A DNA stretch of 64,000 nt from Pelargonium tetragonum (GCA_036897445.1 JAYMTL010000004.1:124001-188000), one strand, 5' to 3'. Positions 50,213 through 62,559 are shown, counted from the first letter of the stretch. Program-made: numbers and translations. The notes: a model not told the origin generated them from the letters alone.

Positions 50213-51635
50213 ATCTCATTTTCCAAAGAGACAAGAATTCCCTCAAGTTTGTATCCTCTCTATCTTGCTAGCTCTAAAGAATTACTAAGAGGAATATACC
50301 TTTATCTCTAGAGGGCTCCCTTAATACCTGTCTTCATCCTGGCTATACTTTTCCGAAAAGAAAGAAAGTCTTGCCAAAAGAAAAAGAAGCGTTTCTCCGT
50401 ATTCTGCTTTATAGTATCTGGGAAAGTAAATAGTATAGAAATTCGGTAATTAGAAGTAAGAACTCGTAACAAGCAAGAATCTTGTTAGGGAAGAGGTAAA
50501 GAAAGAAATTTCAGTAGTAAAGCTAAAGTCATCTATTCGGGGCCCTTTGTTGCCTGCTCCTAAATACTAAAAAATATCCTGGTGGAACTCCCATAAACAG
50601 AAAGAACTTATACAAATTAACCAAAGGACCCCGCTTATACCTGTATAGAGACTAGAGGGGTACTTGAGTTAAATAAGTCAGCAAGACACTAAGAAGGCCT
50701 ATTACTTTTAGAGCTACTTTAACTTAAAACTTACCCTATTCACCTAGAAAAACCAAAGGAATACAAAACTTACTTAGTTCTTTATCTCTTCCCTTAAAAG
50801 GATGATTATAATACCTATGCTTTCTTAAGGTATAGCCCTGCAAATTTATAGGATGTTACTCTTTTATTACCACTTATGGGACGGGGCTTAATCTTGCAGC
50901 TACACGAACTGCTTATTCATAACCTGTTTATTACTCCCCTTTCGTAATACCTATAACGGCCCTCTTAGAAGAGAGAACCCCTACTTTCTCATTCTTGTTT
51001 TATACTTTGTCTTTGTAAATAGGAATATCGAACACTAAAAGTCACCCTTGCAAACCCGGTTTGAGAAACAAGATACATACAAGACTTCCTCTCTTATTTC
51101 TTTATCTATGGCTACAACCTTCGGTTCCCTCTTCTCTGTGATACTTCTCCACTTGATAAAACCTAAAAGGGGTCTCTTTTTGGGGCGAGTCTACTTCTAA
51201 GAAGTACGCTTTAATACTGCATTTCAAAGAGAACAGGGTAACTACACTAAAAACTTCTTTTGGATAAATTAAGTAGCCTTATAACCCCACAAAAGTTAAA
51301 TAAAAAAGGCTTGGAAACTGCAATTTTGTATTATAGAGCTCAAATAGAGTAAAGAGATCCAGATTTGTCCTTGTTAGAGTACTTTTTTTTTTCCAACTTT
51401 TTATACCCCTATTCAAATAAGTAACCCTAAAATACTGAACGGAGCTCTGCCATCCGTAAGGAAATCCCTTTTTTATTAGGGAGAGACTCCTTGTTTTCAA
51501 AAATTCCCGCATTAACAAACCTTAACCTCGCAGGAAACCTTACAGGCTGAGTTTTGCCTTAACTTTACTTCTACCTCTATCCTCTAGGAATGCCTTCAGC
51601 AAGGGTTTTTCTTTCCTTAAGCTCGCCTTTCGGAA

Positions 51636-51656
51636 TCTTTCTTTCGAAAAGAAAGA
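51636..51656. repeat. 9-bp CT/AG hairpin
   Basis: TCTTTCTTT, loop CGA, AAAGAAAGA. A perfect 9-bp stem with a 3-nt loop, but low complexity, so a slippage or chance origin is likely. Confidence 0.4.
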
Positions 51657-51659
51657 GGT

Positions 51660-52020
51660 TTAGATGCGTAATAAAGAAAGAATAGGAAATAAACCTAAAC
51701 TTCTTTGTCTATGTTACATAGAGGAGGTTTAAGTCTAGCAGTAAAAAGTCAAAAAAAACTCCGGCAACAAGAGGAGGAGTCTAGCTGCAGGTCTAGGAAT
51801 CTGCCTTAGAAGGGTAGGTATTAAGTTACAGATGCTAAGAAGATAGGGAGTATTATGAAATCGGGTACGAATAAGAAACAAGTGTAAGAAGTGAGAGTTT
51901 GGCTACAAAAGAAGATGCAGATACATAAAAAAGAGTGACATTCTAGTATGAAACAAGGTAATTCAATTAAGGGTACAGATACAGAGTCTAGGTTCTCTAA
52001 GAAGTCCCTCCGAGATAGGC
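51660..52020 (+). repeat. Repeat island 15
   Basis: Body-type sequence over about 300 bp: AACAAGAGGAGGAGTC, GGTAGGTATTAAGTTACAG, AAGAAGATAGGGAG, AATAAGAAACAAGTG, AAGAAGATGCAGATAC and GGTACAGATACAGAG. A TA-rich leader is not evident. Lysine/arginine-type codons dominate but all frames are interrupted. Membership rests on the ATGCAGATA and GGTACAG words shared with 35.4, 37.9 and 42.7 kb. Confidence 0.4.
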
Positions 52021-52919
52021 TCTGAAAAAGAGGTTGACTTTTGCTTATATATGAAACATAGAATTTCCCTTTTCTTTTAAGTCTATACAGAAGGCAAACT
52101 TGTTTGTTATTGATTTTGCATATAAGGCTGGCCTACGAATGATTGAAAATGAAGGCCCTTCCATAAACAAATGAAGTCTGATTCGTTTGGCCGCAGTCGA
52201 AATTGGAACACGCAAAAAGGGCCTTTCTAATAGGGAAAGTTTCTATTTTCTATCCATTTTGACAAGAAATTCTTATTTCATATAACTGCAAAAGATCTCA
52301 ACCTGTTTATAGAGCGAACTCCATTTTTCACAAATAGGTTAAGAGCTATAACTGGAAAAACAATAACAAGCAAGCTTGCCTTCAGTTCTACATATGTCTT
52401 TACCAGAAACAAATGACTTTAGCTTTGCTTTATATTAAACTTTCTTTAGAGCTATCCTACCCTTAGGCTGTAACTCCCTTCAACAAGGCTTTCTTTTTCT
52501 CTAAAGGTAGATACACCCCTAGTAAAAGATTCCATTCGCAGCTCTGTAGCTTTAAATTTACTTTTCATTTTTTAGTTAGGAACTCCCTGCACCCCTTACT
52601 TTGTTGTAATAATTTAGAATCTAAGAAAAAAGACTTTAAAAAGTGCGACCCCTTTTGTATTTCTAATAATGAGGGCTTCTACCTTGACTTGAAAAAAGTA
52701 ATATACTTTGTTTGTTTCACGTTATTCGAGAAAATGGGATGCTCTGTTAAATGCCTTTGCTACAATGCACCTCCTTAAACGGGTTTAGTAATCACTAATT
52801 TTTTATTTTAACTTATATTTCAAAACTATACAAATTTTTATAGAAATACTATACTGCCAAGGCAATTTGTTTACGGTAAAAGACACCGCTATGTAGAACC
52901 GAAGTATAGAAGTCTAAGC
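52021..52919. other. Background between islands
   Basis: No frame of 60 codons and no repeat word noticed. Confidence 0.55.
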
Positions 52920-53150
52920 AGTCTTGTTGATTCCCCTTGCTACTGCCTATCCAAATTAATAAGGAATTTATAGTAATAAGAAAAGTCAAGCTCTCAAGAC
53001 TTAGATAGGTATAGCTCATAAAAAAGAAGTTTTAGCCGTTAAGACTGAACAAGGAGGTAGGTTTGGGTTTCATAAGAAAGAGGGTACGGTGGGTAGGGGA
53101 AAGGAAGTAAGCAGCGGATTTGCCTTTTTAGTAAGGTAACATCAAATGTA
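52920..53150 (+). repeat. Repeat island 16 fragment
   Basis: Carries AGATAGGTATAGCTCATAAAAAAG (ggtatagctcata at 53008-53020, as at 42744), then GTTAAGACTGAAC and a G-rich end with GGTACGGTGGGTAGGG similar to the G-rich ends of islands at 35.5 and 56.6 kb. The short leader is less TA-rich than usual. Confidence 0.4.
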
Positions 53151-56100
53151 GAACTAAAGTGGAAGCCCGTTTTCCTATCTTACAGATCCAGCTAAGTTTC
53201 TTTTTATAAGTGACAAGTCTTTTTAAGGGGATGCGGAAGCTTTAGAATTTCTCTCTTTTTTTATCTTTTATATAGGCAAAGGGATTCAAAATGCCAGATA
53301 TCCTGGGAACCCTCTTAGTAGAGTCTTCTAGTTGTTATTAACAGATATCTTATAGCGAGCTCTAGAGTGAATTTTATTTACTGAAGTTTTGACTCAATTA
53401 GATTAAAATAATAAGGATAAGAGCTCCCCCTTATTAATTATCTGTACTTTTATTATTTAGAAGTAGGAACCCTTGAAAAAAGTAAGTAGATTCTAAAGCT
53501 TAAGCGGGTCCTATTACATAATTTTTGCTAATTTAATAACAGGAACCCCTTTTTTAGGAAAATGACTTTCTATAATACCCACTTTTAAATGCGACTTTTC
53601 TTATTACACTTATCGGGAACAAAAGGAGATTTTAGTTTTTTTACTCGTTTTTACTCTACTTTTTGTAGTTATAAGTCAAACCTTAGGACCTTGTTTGTAA
53701 GAATTAGTAAACTCTTAATTTATATTATAGTTTTTTAAGTCCTTAGCTTGTATTAAAAGAACAAGTCCTTGAAGGGGTTCTCCCTTAGTTGAACATTGAA
53801 CCGATTCTAATAGGGAGAGTAGCACTACTGCAAAAATTGCAGGATAAGGTACCCCTAAAAAGCCAGCCTTAACCTATCTAAGAAGACAATACAGGAGTTC
53901 AAGTTACATACTATAAGAGGTTTTCCGCAAGCTTTTCTAACTTGTTAAACTAAATTATAGGGAGCTTTTGAAAAAAAAAACTACACAATCCGAACAACTT
54001 AAACGGGTCTTGCTATTTTCTAACTGAAAAAGGGTTTGCAAAACTAAAAAAGACTACGGAAAAGGAGGGTTTCTCCTGTATCATTTGTATAGTAGGTTTA
54101 ATGACTTTACTCTATCCTCTTCTATATTTAGTGTATTTTCAAGGGGTGGGGTTAAACCAACCTTTATGAACCTATAATTCTGTTTTACAGAAAAAGGAAG
54201 AAGCTGCCCCAAGTCTAGACTTTATCTCGAACGGAAAAGAAAGAGCTGAACATAATAACAAATTTCTTTTTGAAAAAAGACTTAAGCAGGAAAAGGTGAG
54301 CTTCAAACAAAGGTATATCCAATACCACAGAAAAGTATCCTTATGGATTCATATCTTGTCTTGCAATTCTATGAGAAAAAGCCCAGTGTATAACCGATAT
54401 TTGACTAAAGCCTGTAAGAAGGAAGGCATTCCGACGGAGAAACCGCTCTGTCGTATAAAAAATAGTAAAAAACCAAAGAAAGTGCTAAGAGATAACCTTA
54501 TAAGGTACAACCCCCTATGCTATGAGTGTCCCTCGTGAACTCAAAAAAACCCCTTTTTGGAAATTCATATGACTTTTTTTAGAACTCTTTTTCAAGCCTT
54601 TTGCTTTCATAACGACTTCTACGGGCCAAGGAAGTCGGTGCTTTTAGATAAGACTTTAGAATTATCGCAGGACTTGAACTCATGTTACTTATGTAAAAAA
54701 GCTAACGCTGGACCTACTTCTATTTTTTTAAGAGGTTAAAAAGTTCAAATTTCAATTAGATTCGCTAGAATTCTGCATTATCAGTCTTGAGTGTTATCTG
54801 CCCCACAAGTTCAAATCCATTTATACCGGTGTAATATCGACTATTCAGCTCCAGCGACTGCTTTTTATAAAAGTCTTCATCCAGGAGTTACCGCAGCGCT
54901 TACCCTTAACTTTTGAGATTTCTCTTCTCTGCTAGAACCAAAGATGATTTGCGTAAACCAAAGAAATTTCTGAGATAAGTAAAGTCGGTAAGCAGAAATT
55001 TTATAAAAATAGGGGTTCCTACAAAGATTTTTTAAAGTATAACCTTTTGATAGGGCTCTTTAAGATAACCTAGGATTTTTTTTACTTAATAAAGGAACCT
55101 CTCTGTATAAATATAAATAAAGTAGATAGGCAGCTTAAGGCTTTACCCGTAGAAATAGAGTACTGAAAAGCAAGCACTTAAAGCAATTTGACTCTAGTTA
55201 TATTAGCTCGGCATATAGCCTAAAAACTGTATAAGACCCCTGGCTTTTAATCTAATTTATAAATATATGTATCTAAGCCACTTACCTTGTACATCTCATT
55301 CAATCAAAGAACTCCTGCAACGATTCGAAATGCCCTTAGTAAAGAGCCCCTATTCTCCATTTTGTAAGGATACTCGAAGAAGTTATAGCTAGACTATAGT
55401 TTTTGAACCAATAACTCAATATTATAAAGAAAAGGAAACAGGAACCCCCTTTTTTTTACCCTGAATCACTCGGGTTCTGGTGCATATTCAAGAAGCTTTA
55501 CACTAACTAAGGGCTCTTGCTTTAGAAATAAAATAAAGGAACGAACTTCCTTTTAAAAACAAAAGTAAAACCTACGCAAATTTACCAAAAAAATAACGGG
55601 GCGCTCTAAACTCTTGATAAAAAAAAAGTTTACGAGAAAGGTCTTGTAATTTCTGTATATCATATCTAGGGTCCTTTTATCCTTGTTAGGTTCGGTCTAT
55701 AATACTACTGCTTCTTCATCTTCCACTAGTATAAGGATTCCTCAATGAAGTTTAAGACTCACTTTCTGGTACTACGGTGTTTAATTAAAATGCGTTCTAC
55801 TTAAGGGCATTTTTGTTTAGTATTAACTTTCAAAAAATCTTTGTATTTGAGCACCATAACCTTAAGAATAACTTGTAGCTAACTAGTGATCTATTTTATA
55901 ATAAAAAAACCTCACCAATACCTTACTGCACTAATAAGGAAACTTTTTAAAGTTTGGTCGTCCCATTTAGATAGAAGTGACTAATTCTAATGCCGAGTAA
56001 ACAAAAAAGTGGTGGCTTTCCCTATAATCCATAAACCCTTTTCAAAAGCGCTGGGTTTTCGATCTTTGGAGCTCTTACTTTGAATCCCTAAAACTTTGTA

Positions 56101-56279
56101 CTCACCCCTCACCACAGCTTGATATAAAGGTATATTCCTTTTTTTTAAGCTATAGCATACAAATAGCGTAAAGAAATTATTACCTCGAAAATTTCCTTAT
56201 TTTTAGACTAGATTAGGAAAACAACTTATTACTAAGCTCTATCTTGTCTTTACTGGAAACTCAATTTCTTTAGCTTTAG
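53151..56279. other. Gene-free background, segment 9
   Basis: Two frames stand close together on the plus strand: 54296-54538 (80 codons, GTG start, Lys/Arg/Tyr/Cys-rich, ending YNPLCYECPS) and 54557-54739 (60 codons, Phe/Leu-rich). They are 18 bp apart in different frames. I recognise no domain, and a gene is not supported. An AAGGG-GTTCT-CCCTT hairpin lies at 53772-53786, and T-loop words lie at 54671-54680 (-) and 54808-54817 (+), neither with a good anticodon arm. Confidence 0.55.
53772..53786. repeat. AAGGG/CCCTT mini-hairpin, 5-nt loop
   Basis: AAGGG, loop GTTCT, CCCTT. Longest loop of the set. Confidence 0.4.
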
Positions 56280-57090
56280 TTCTTTATACTCCCCAATACT
56301 CCAAACAATAATACAATTCTAATCAGGCTATTAAGACAGGTAATAAAATACAGAGTATCTAAGCCAAGGGAATCCTTGAGTTCAAACTCCTATCATACAC
56401 TAAAATACTAACGACTAATCTTTCTATACGATATAACTAAAACTGGACTACCTATAACTATAATAACTCTAGAATAATACAATAGAAACAAGAACTCCTG
56501 GATACTATAGATAAGTCTTAAGAGTATACAAGAGGGCCCATAAGACTAAGAAAGGGAATCTCTATAATAGGTATAGCTACTAAGAAGAAGAGGAATACAT
56601 CTCAGCTAGCTAATAAACGAGGTCTAAAGAGGATAGGTATGGTACACGTTCAGAAGTTGGTGGTGTTGGCTTTAACGTAAGTAGGCGTATCTATTTAATA
56701 TAATTATATACTATTACTTTTATCTCTATACCTAATATATTAGGACTTATTACATTAATAAGGTAATACTAGATCTCCTAACTATAAGAACTATAGATAC
56801 AAAAAATCTTAGGGGCTACAAGAATACCAAGACCCCTTAGAGGACTACTAAACTAAGGTTTCTCTCCTCTTTTTTTTAGTAGTAACAACAGAGATATAGA
56901 GGTCTTATCCTTAACAACTAGAATTATTACTAGAACAACTATAAAATAAAAAGACTTCCTAAGTAAGATAGGTAAGAACTCCTATTAGTACAGGCTGGAG
57001 ACAGCTTATAATAGGGTCTAGTTGCTAAGATAGAGAACTAGAGGTATAGAGTATAGCTCTGAAGAAGAGGGGTTAGATACATATAGTGAA
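56280..57090 (+). repeat. Repeat island 17, longest; two copies
   Basis: Two leader-body units in tandem. Unit one: leader 56400-56530, body 56530-56680 with GGTATAGCTACTAAGAAGAAG (56570 on) and a G-rich end. Unit two: leader 56690-56990, body 56990-57080 with GGGTCTAGTTGCTAAG and GAGTATAGCTCTGAAGAAGAG. In 56401-56520 CpA=2, TpG=2, ApC=14, GpT=1, TpA=24, ApT=13 by hand count, the strongest C-to-T decay signature in the window. The GIATKKK-type core matches the RIAKKSK of the 43 kb copy. No frame of 60 codons survives. Confidence 0.5.
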
Positions 57091-58599
57091 CTTCCTTTGT
57101 CTTCGGCTTGGAGTGCCCTTTTGAGTAAGTTAGTGATTCCAGTGTTCCAAACAGGGAGGAGTCTATAACAAAAAAAGACATAAGGATATCCGGGGTATAC
57201 AAACGTTATTTATTAACTATTTAATATCGCTGCAACCTAAAGACTTTTTTTTTAACCGGCCGCTCCTACCTATAAGAGTTTGATAATATAATAAAGAACT
57301 GGGATGCCAAAACCCTTTATTTTTAGGATCTCTCGGCGGAGACTTTAAGAGGATAAGAGGGGCCTCACAAAAACAGAATAAGGGGTTCTGGGATAAATAT
57401 AACTTTGTATAAATCAAACTTGTTAAGTTAGTTTTTCACTAGTTGTTTGATGTTAGTCCGCCCGAAAAAAGGAATAAAATAATAAAAAGAATGGAGAGTA
57501 CTTTTTTATGAAATAACAATGTAGGAAGACCCGGATAGGAGTTAAGAAAGTAAATTAGAACCTCCTTTAAGGTAAGGAACCCACGTATGGAATTGCTCTG
57601 TATTCCTATTTAGGTAAGAAGGCTCTGAGACTACAGCCAAGTAGAGTTTTGATTTAGATATGAATTAATTTCAAACTCCTTTGTATGCCCAATAAAATGA
57701 CTATAACCTACTTGAGGGCTTCCTTAGTCTCTTTTCGTATTCGTATTTACTCTTTATTAGGATCCCGCGAGATTCCTTAACGAATATCCTTCTTTAGTCC
57801 TAACGGAATTACATACATTTCAGAGGGCTCTACTAAAAGCGCAGTCCCCTCTTTAGTTAACACTTATGCACAATACTAAGCTCCCTCCTAGAAGGGGCGC
57901 ACATAAAAGGATCTAAGCCAAGTTTTATTGCTTACCCTTGGAGGGTGTGGAATAACTTCTTTGAACCTTCTATATTCCTGTAAAATGACTTAGGATTTTG
58001 CCTTGATATATTTTTACCCACTCTATAAACTTTACGTTTCGACTAAAAACAAATTAAGTTAATTTGGAAAACCTAAGCTTTCGCATTAGAAAACTAAAAG
58101 GGAGTACTTAAAATCCTAAAACCAGTTATATCCTTTATCTTCATCTCAGGAACGCGAGGAGTACTCTCCGTAGAGAAGAATAACTCTGAAACAAGACACT
58201 TAGGCAAAAGACCTCGTATTAATAAGTAAGGGTTAACTCTAGGAAGTCAGATCTAGTTCGGGATTCTTAGAGTATCATGTAACTTCACAAAAAAGCCTTT
58301 CTAACAAGCCAAGGGAGTATTTAAAGGTTCGTGTTCCTAATACTGTATTTAAATTTGCTGCTGTAAAAAACTTTTTTGTTCGCTTCTTAGGGGTTTCATA
58401 TAAGATAAGAAGAAAACCCAGAGTAGGTTATGGTAATTTGAATCTCCACAACTATTCAATTATTTAAAATATACTTAACTGCAGTTAATCTTATTTTATT
58501 TTAAGTAAGTTTTTATGATATTCCACTTCTGTTTAGTACACTTTACTTTATCTAGACTGGTTGGTTAAGCAGACCCTGCTGGTGAGATTATTCTACCTA
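57091..58599. other. Background between islands
   Basis: One 66-codon minus frame (57217-57417), unassigned. Nothing else seen. Confidence 0.55.
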
Positions 58600-59650
58600 T
58601 AAACTTGCATTATAAATGTAAAGAAACTATAAGGAAAATAATGAAAAAAGACTGCATGTGCACACTCCTCGAGTAGGTGGATCCTATAATAAGTTTTCGA
58701 CACTTTTGAAAAGCTAATTATTTATGAGGTATATGATACATAGCTAGAAGGTGGTCGTCATATTTTACCGCGAAAGGATTTTCATCCTGTTTTACTGTGA
58801 GAGTTCTCGATGAATTTGAATTTCCATAAAGGGTTTCCCAACTACCACATTGTCACTTACATGAGAAACATGCTATTAAACGCACGCCTTCAATATGCTG
58901 TCTAGCAAGGCTAGGTAAAAAGGCTAGGTAAATCTGATATGTTTAAGATTTTCAAATTAATTGCTTACATATTTATTACAAAGAAAACACTTAGTGAATA
59001 CTAACTGCTTCTGTTTTTCCTTAATTGAGTTTTAAAAGTTCGTATATATAACTTCATTGATTAACTTCTATATAAATAAGGCTGGGCTCACTTCTTGGAT
59101 TGTTTACACCGTATGCTACCTTCTATACGTAGACGCGCCCGGCAAACCCCATTCTCTAGCTAAGAATAAGAGTGTATAAAAGCAAAAGTGAGAGCTGAAA
59201 TTAGAAAGATGCAGCCCTGCCACTTTATTCCACCTGTCAGCTACACGAATCCTTTTTAGAAATGCAAAAGAGCACTCATTTGCCTTGAAGATTCTAGCTC
59301 CTATATTTAGTACAAGTGTTGCGCTCCCTATTTGCATTTGTTTCATTTCCTTTTTTCATTTTAAATGTATTCAAAAGTTTTAGTACTTTTTTTCTTATCG
59401 AAGGGTACTCACCAAAATAGAAATACGGTTAATTTGCATATCCACCATTTGTATACATACTAAAAGTAAATACGAAAAATCGCGAATATTTAAGGATACC
59501 TTATGCGCCCAGAATCTTGACTTCCTACCCCGAGAGCCCCCCCCGCGCTATGTAGGAGCCCTCAAACTTGAGATTAGAGCTGTCGACCCCAAACCTTTGC
59601 TAGTTGCAATCTTTAAGTTTTAAATAAAGCTCTTGTCAGAATTCTAGAAA
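58600..59650. other. Compositionally different stretch, no gene assigned
   Basis: By eye this kilobase has more CpA and TpG, fewer TAG/CTA strings and some GC-rich patches (a run of eight C near 59540 followed by GCGC; GACGCGCCCGGC near 59130). A 76-codon minus frame (59116-59346) begins MKQMQIGSATLVLNIGARIF and is the least repetitive, most protein-like frame of the window, but no domain is recognisable and neither end has a convincing signal. It may be a remnant of a real gene or a younger insert. A perfect 13-bp tandem duplication lies at 58907-58932. Confidence 0.35.
58907..58932 (+). repeat. Perfect 13-bp tandem duplication
   Basis: AAGGCTAGGTAAA at 58907-58919 and again at 58920-58932. 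Two copies only. Confidence 0.8.
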
Positions 59651-62559
59651 GCTACTTATGAGTATTAAATACTACACTTTACTTTCTTCTGGTTCTACAA
59701 TTTAGAATATGCATGTAGTTTCCTCTGCTAAAACTTATAAAAGACCTCATTAAGGGTGTTTTGGTACATTGTTTAGTACTCAGTGAATTTATTAAGATCC
59801 TATCTTCGCTAGAAAAGCTCTGTTTTACTCCGCAGAAATCTTAAGATAGATTGGGGAATGTATCGCCCTTATAAAATCTAGAGTTAGTAGCAAAATTTTA
59901 GAGAAGGACTTGGGTTCATTTTAATGCCTAATGCTAAGCAAGTTCCAGAATAAAGGCTCGCTATATTAGGACAGAAAATCTCATTATTTCAAAGTAACCT
60001 CAAAATCTTGAGTGTAACTCATCACTTTCGTTGTGAACCCCTCTGTAGGGTCCGGTAACTCTGATTAGAAAAAACTAAGGAGTACTCCCCCTTTAATTAA
60101 ACAGCAGTACTACAGGTTATTCACTCAGTGGTATAATAAGGCGGCGCTTACCCTTATTAGAGGTAGAGTTTCTTTGCTAAGTAGCTTAGGGTATTTGAAA
60201 CATATCTCTCTATCTATTAAAGCATAGAGTCCTCCGCTGGAAAAACAAAGGGGGCCATTTTCACCGGTTAAACTTAAAATTATAGCATATGTAACTTAGC
60301 CTTGCACACGACTCAGAGTTTATATCCTATTAGAGGGCTTACCTATTAAAGAAGTTCCTTTATAATTACATCTACACGAGGTTTTCCTTGTATTTTAGAA
60401 TTTTAATTCCGATCCATGGTCTTTAATTTTCTGCTACATAAGAGTACTCTTTCCATTTAGAGATTCCCAGAAAAGAAATAATCACTCTACTTTTGAAAAG
60501 CCTTTCCCCTGACTAATTAGTACTCTTAGAGTTATTCCCTGGATTGCTTAGTTAGATTGAGATCCGTAGCTGAATCCTTTTTAATAATCCCTCGTTTCTT
60601 CGTTAACTGAACGGGAACAGGAAGATAAGACAAAAGCTTTCCTTTAGTTCTATATTGCCTTTTTTACCGGAAACTCCTTACCTTTGAACCAGAATACACC
60701 GATACAGGAACAGCAACAAGTAAAAAATCTCTGATATACCTTGTAAACTCCAGGGCTTAGATGACCTGCACTCGACTTAAACAAAAAGCTGCTTATATGA
60801 CTTACTTTATTGTAAAAAAAACCAATTTCTTTATATTCCAAAATCAGCCAAGTAAACTCCTTAACAAGTTTAAACCATACCTAACTTCAATCAACTTCAA
60901 AAGTTCTAAAAAGGGGTTTTTCATAGGAGATACCCGTTTAAAAACCATAACCCTTTCTATATTCTGGATTGAATTAACTTAGGAATTGCTTAGGCTTGGG
61001 CTTTTGACTTTATTACATATTTATAAAGACCCCTAACCTTACTTTTTAACTCTAATCTCAGGGAGAGCCCAGTCGAGGCTTAAAAAGGGTTTAATAACTA
61101 CTTGCTATTTTAGACACCCTAGCTGTACTCCTGCTATGCCATCTTTTCCTCTCACCTATCCTGAAGTTAAGAGCCCTCTAATAGATTTTTAAATAAGATA
61201 CAAATGCATTTCCTTGTGCTTTTAAGATAAGGCAGAGTTTTAGGTCTATTTCTTTATTAGTCAATTTTATGGCTAGGGAGCTCCTAAATCCTAAATAAAG
61301 GATAATAAGTTGGAAATAAAATCCGCTAGGAATAAGAATCTTATAAGCAAATAGAATATAAACGGATCTTTTTTGAGAGCTTATTTTTAGTGAGGCTTTT
61401 GACTGGGTATATCTATACTATACCTAAACAAGGAGATTTTCTTTACTACAGTATATCCATATAAATGAAAATAATTAAAAGGGTTTATCCTATATTCTCA
61501 AAGAGTCCTGCAGTCTTGTACAAACGATATAGATCTATAAGAGTTTTTTACGAGGCACTCTTCCTTCAAAGGCGCGTCTTGTTATCTTGTAGAGAAATAT
61601 CCTAGATTTTGACTTATCCACCGGAAGCACTCTTTTTTGCTGCTAAAAGTTAGTTGAAGGTTTCTACTTTCATAATCAAGGGATTTTGACAGGGTAAAAC
61701 AAGCTATAACTATTAAAAAAACTTAGAGGTTCTATTTCCTCCCGATTCAAGGAGTACTTACACAGGGTATTTTACCGAATTTGGTTAATGGAAAAATTTT
61801 ATAATATTCAATTCGAGTATATCAGCATAAATCCTGCTCTTTGTTTACCTGCCTTTATCAGATAGCTGTAAGGGATAATGAGTACAAACAAGCAATGTGC
61901 GAAAATCTCTATGATATTTTCCTGTATTAGTCAAGGGAATGTAACACAAAAGGAATTCTCAATGTTCTACTAGCTTTTAGTATCCCGGTAAAGACTTTTT
62001 AGATAAGAACTTTAGCCTTTTCTATCAAATTTGGATTCCTTTTCTTAGCCCTTTTGAAAGCGTTTACTTAAAAAGTGTATAATATCGTATCCTTTATTTC
62101 TGAAAAGGTAGCTATTAAAGAAAGGACAAGATAAGAAGGGTTTCAGCTTCTGAGTTAGGGTTAGGAATTTCTGAGGGGATTTAGCTGTAGATCCCATTCT
62201 AACTAAGGAATGTTGAAAAGCTAGTTTAGGTTCCAGAGTTTAGAGCAGGTAATAAGTTACCAGGAATTCTTCTTTTTTTTTGAATTTCTTAATCTTAATA
62301 ATATAGGGGCAAGGAGCTTTTGCTCGGTTGAGGAAGTTCTAGTAAACCAACAAAGTCTTTCTTTCTCACGAATCTGTACAGACAGTCAATACCTGTTGAT
62401 TGAATGTTGTTTCTCTACTTCGTACCTCCCAAATAGGTTTTCAAAAGTGGATAGGTTATAAAATAAGCTTTTGTTTAAGGATTTGTAGTTTAAAAAGGCA
62501 TATATAAATAAATAAGCTAGGGATTTCTTTTACCTTTTACCCTATAAATTCTAAACTCT
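59651..62559. other. Gene-free background, segment 10
   Basis: Frames of 63 codons (60650-60841, -) and 73 codons (60761-60982, +) overlap on opposite strands; neither is recognisable. Nothing else noted apart from the third copy of AGGAAGTTCTAGTA near 62330. Confidence 0.55.

Larger units (their letters stand above)
47321..51659. other. Gene-free background, segment 8
   Basis: Frames of 89 codons (49561-49830, -) and 62 codons (49592-49780, +) overlap on opposite strands. The minus one is Ser/Lys/Arg/Phe-rich with no domain I recognise; the overlap shows only that this stretch happens to be poor in stops. A further 79 codons (51279-51518, -) is Leu/Lys-rich and also unassigned. Hairpins lie at 47484, 47814 and 51636, and the Val-like tRNA relic near 50.2 kb. 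Confidence 0.55.

Noticed and set aside
54671-54680. T-loop word on the minus strand with a nearby T-run as a Lys(UUU) tRNA
   Set aside because: The would-be anticodon stem does not pair and the T-run is low complexity.
35270-57090. Regularly repeated words as a possible CRISPR array
   Set aside because: Spacing is irregular, words are imperfect and in both orientations; there are no uniform repeats with spacers and no cas-like genes.
34640-62345. AGGAAGTTCTAGTA seen three times as a dispersed repeat or regulatory word
   Set aside because: Some 14-base coincidences are expected in 64 kb of this composition and the flanks do not match.
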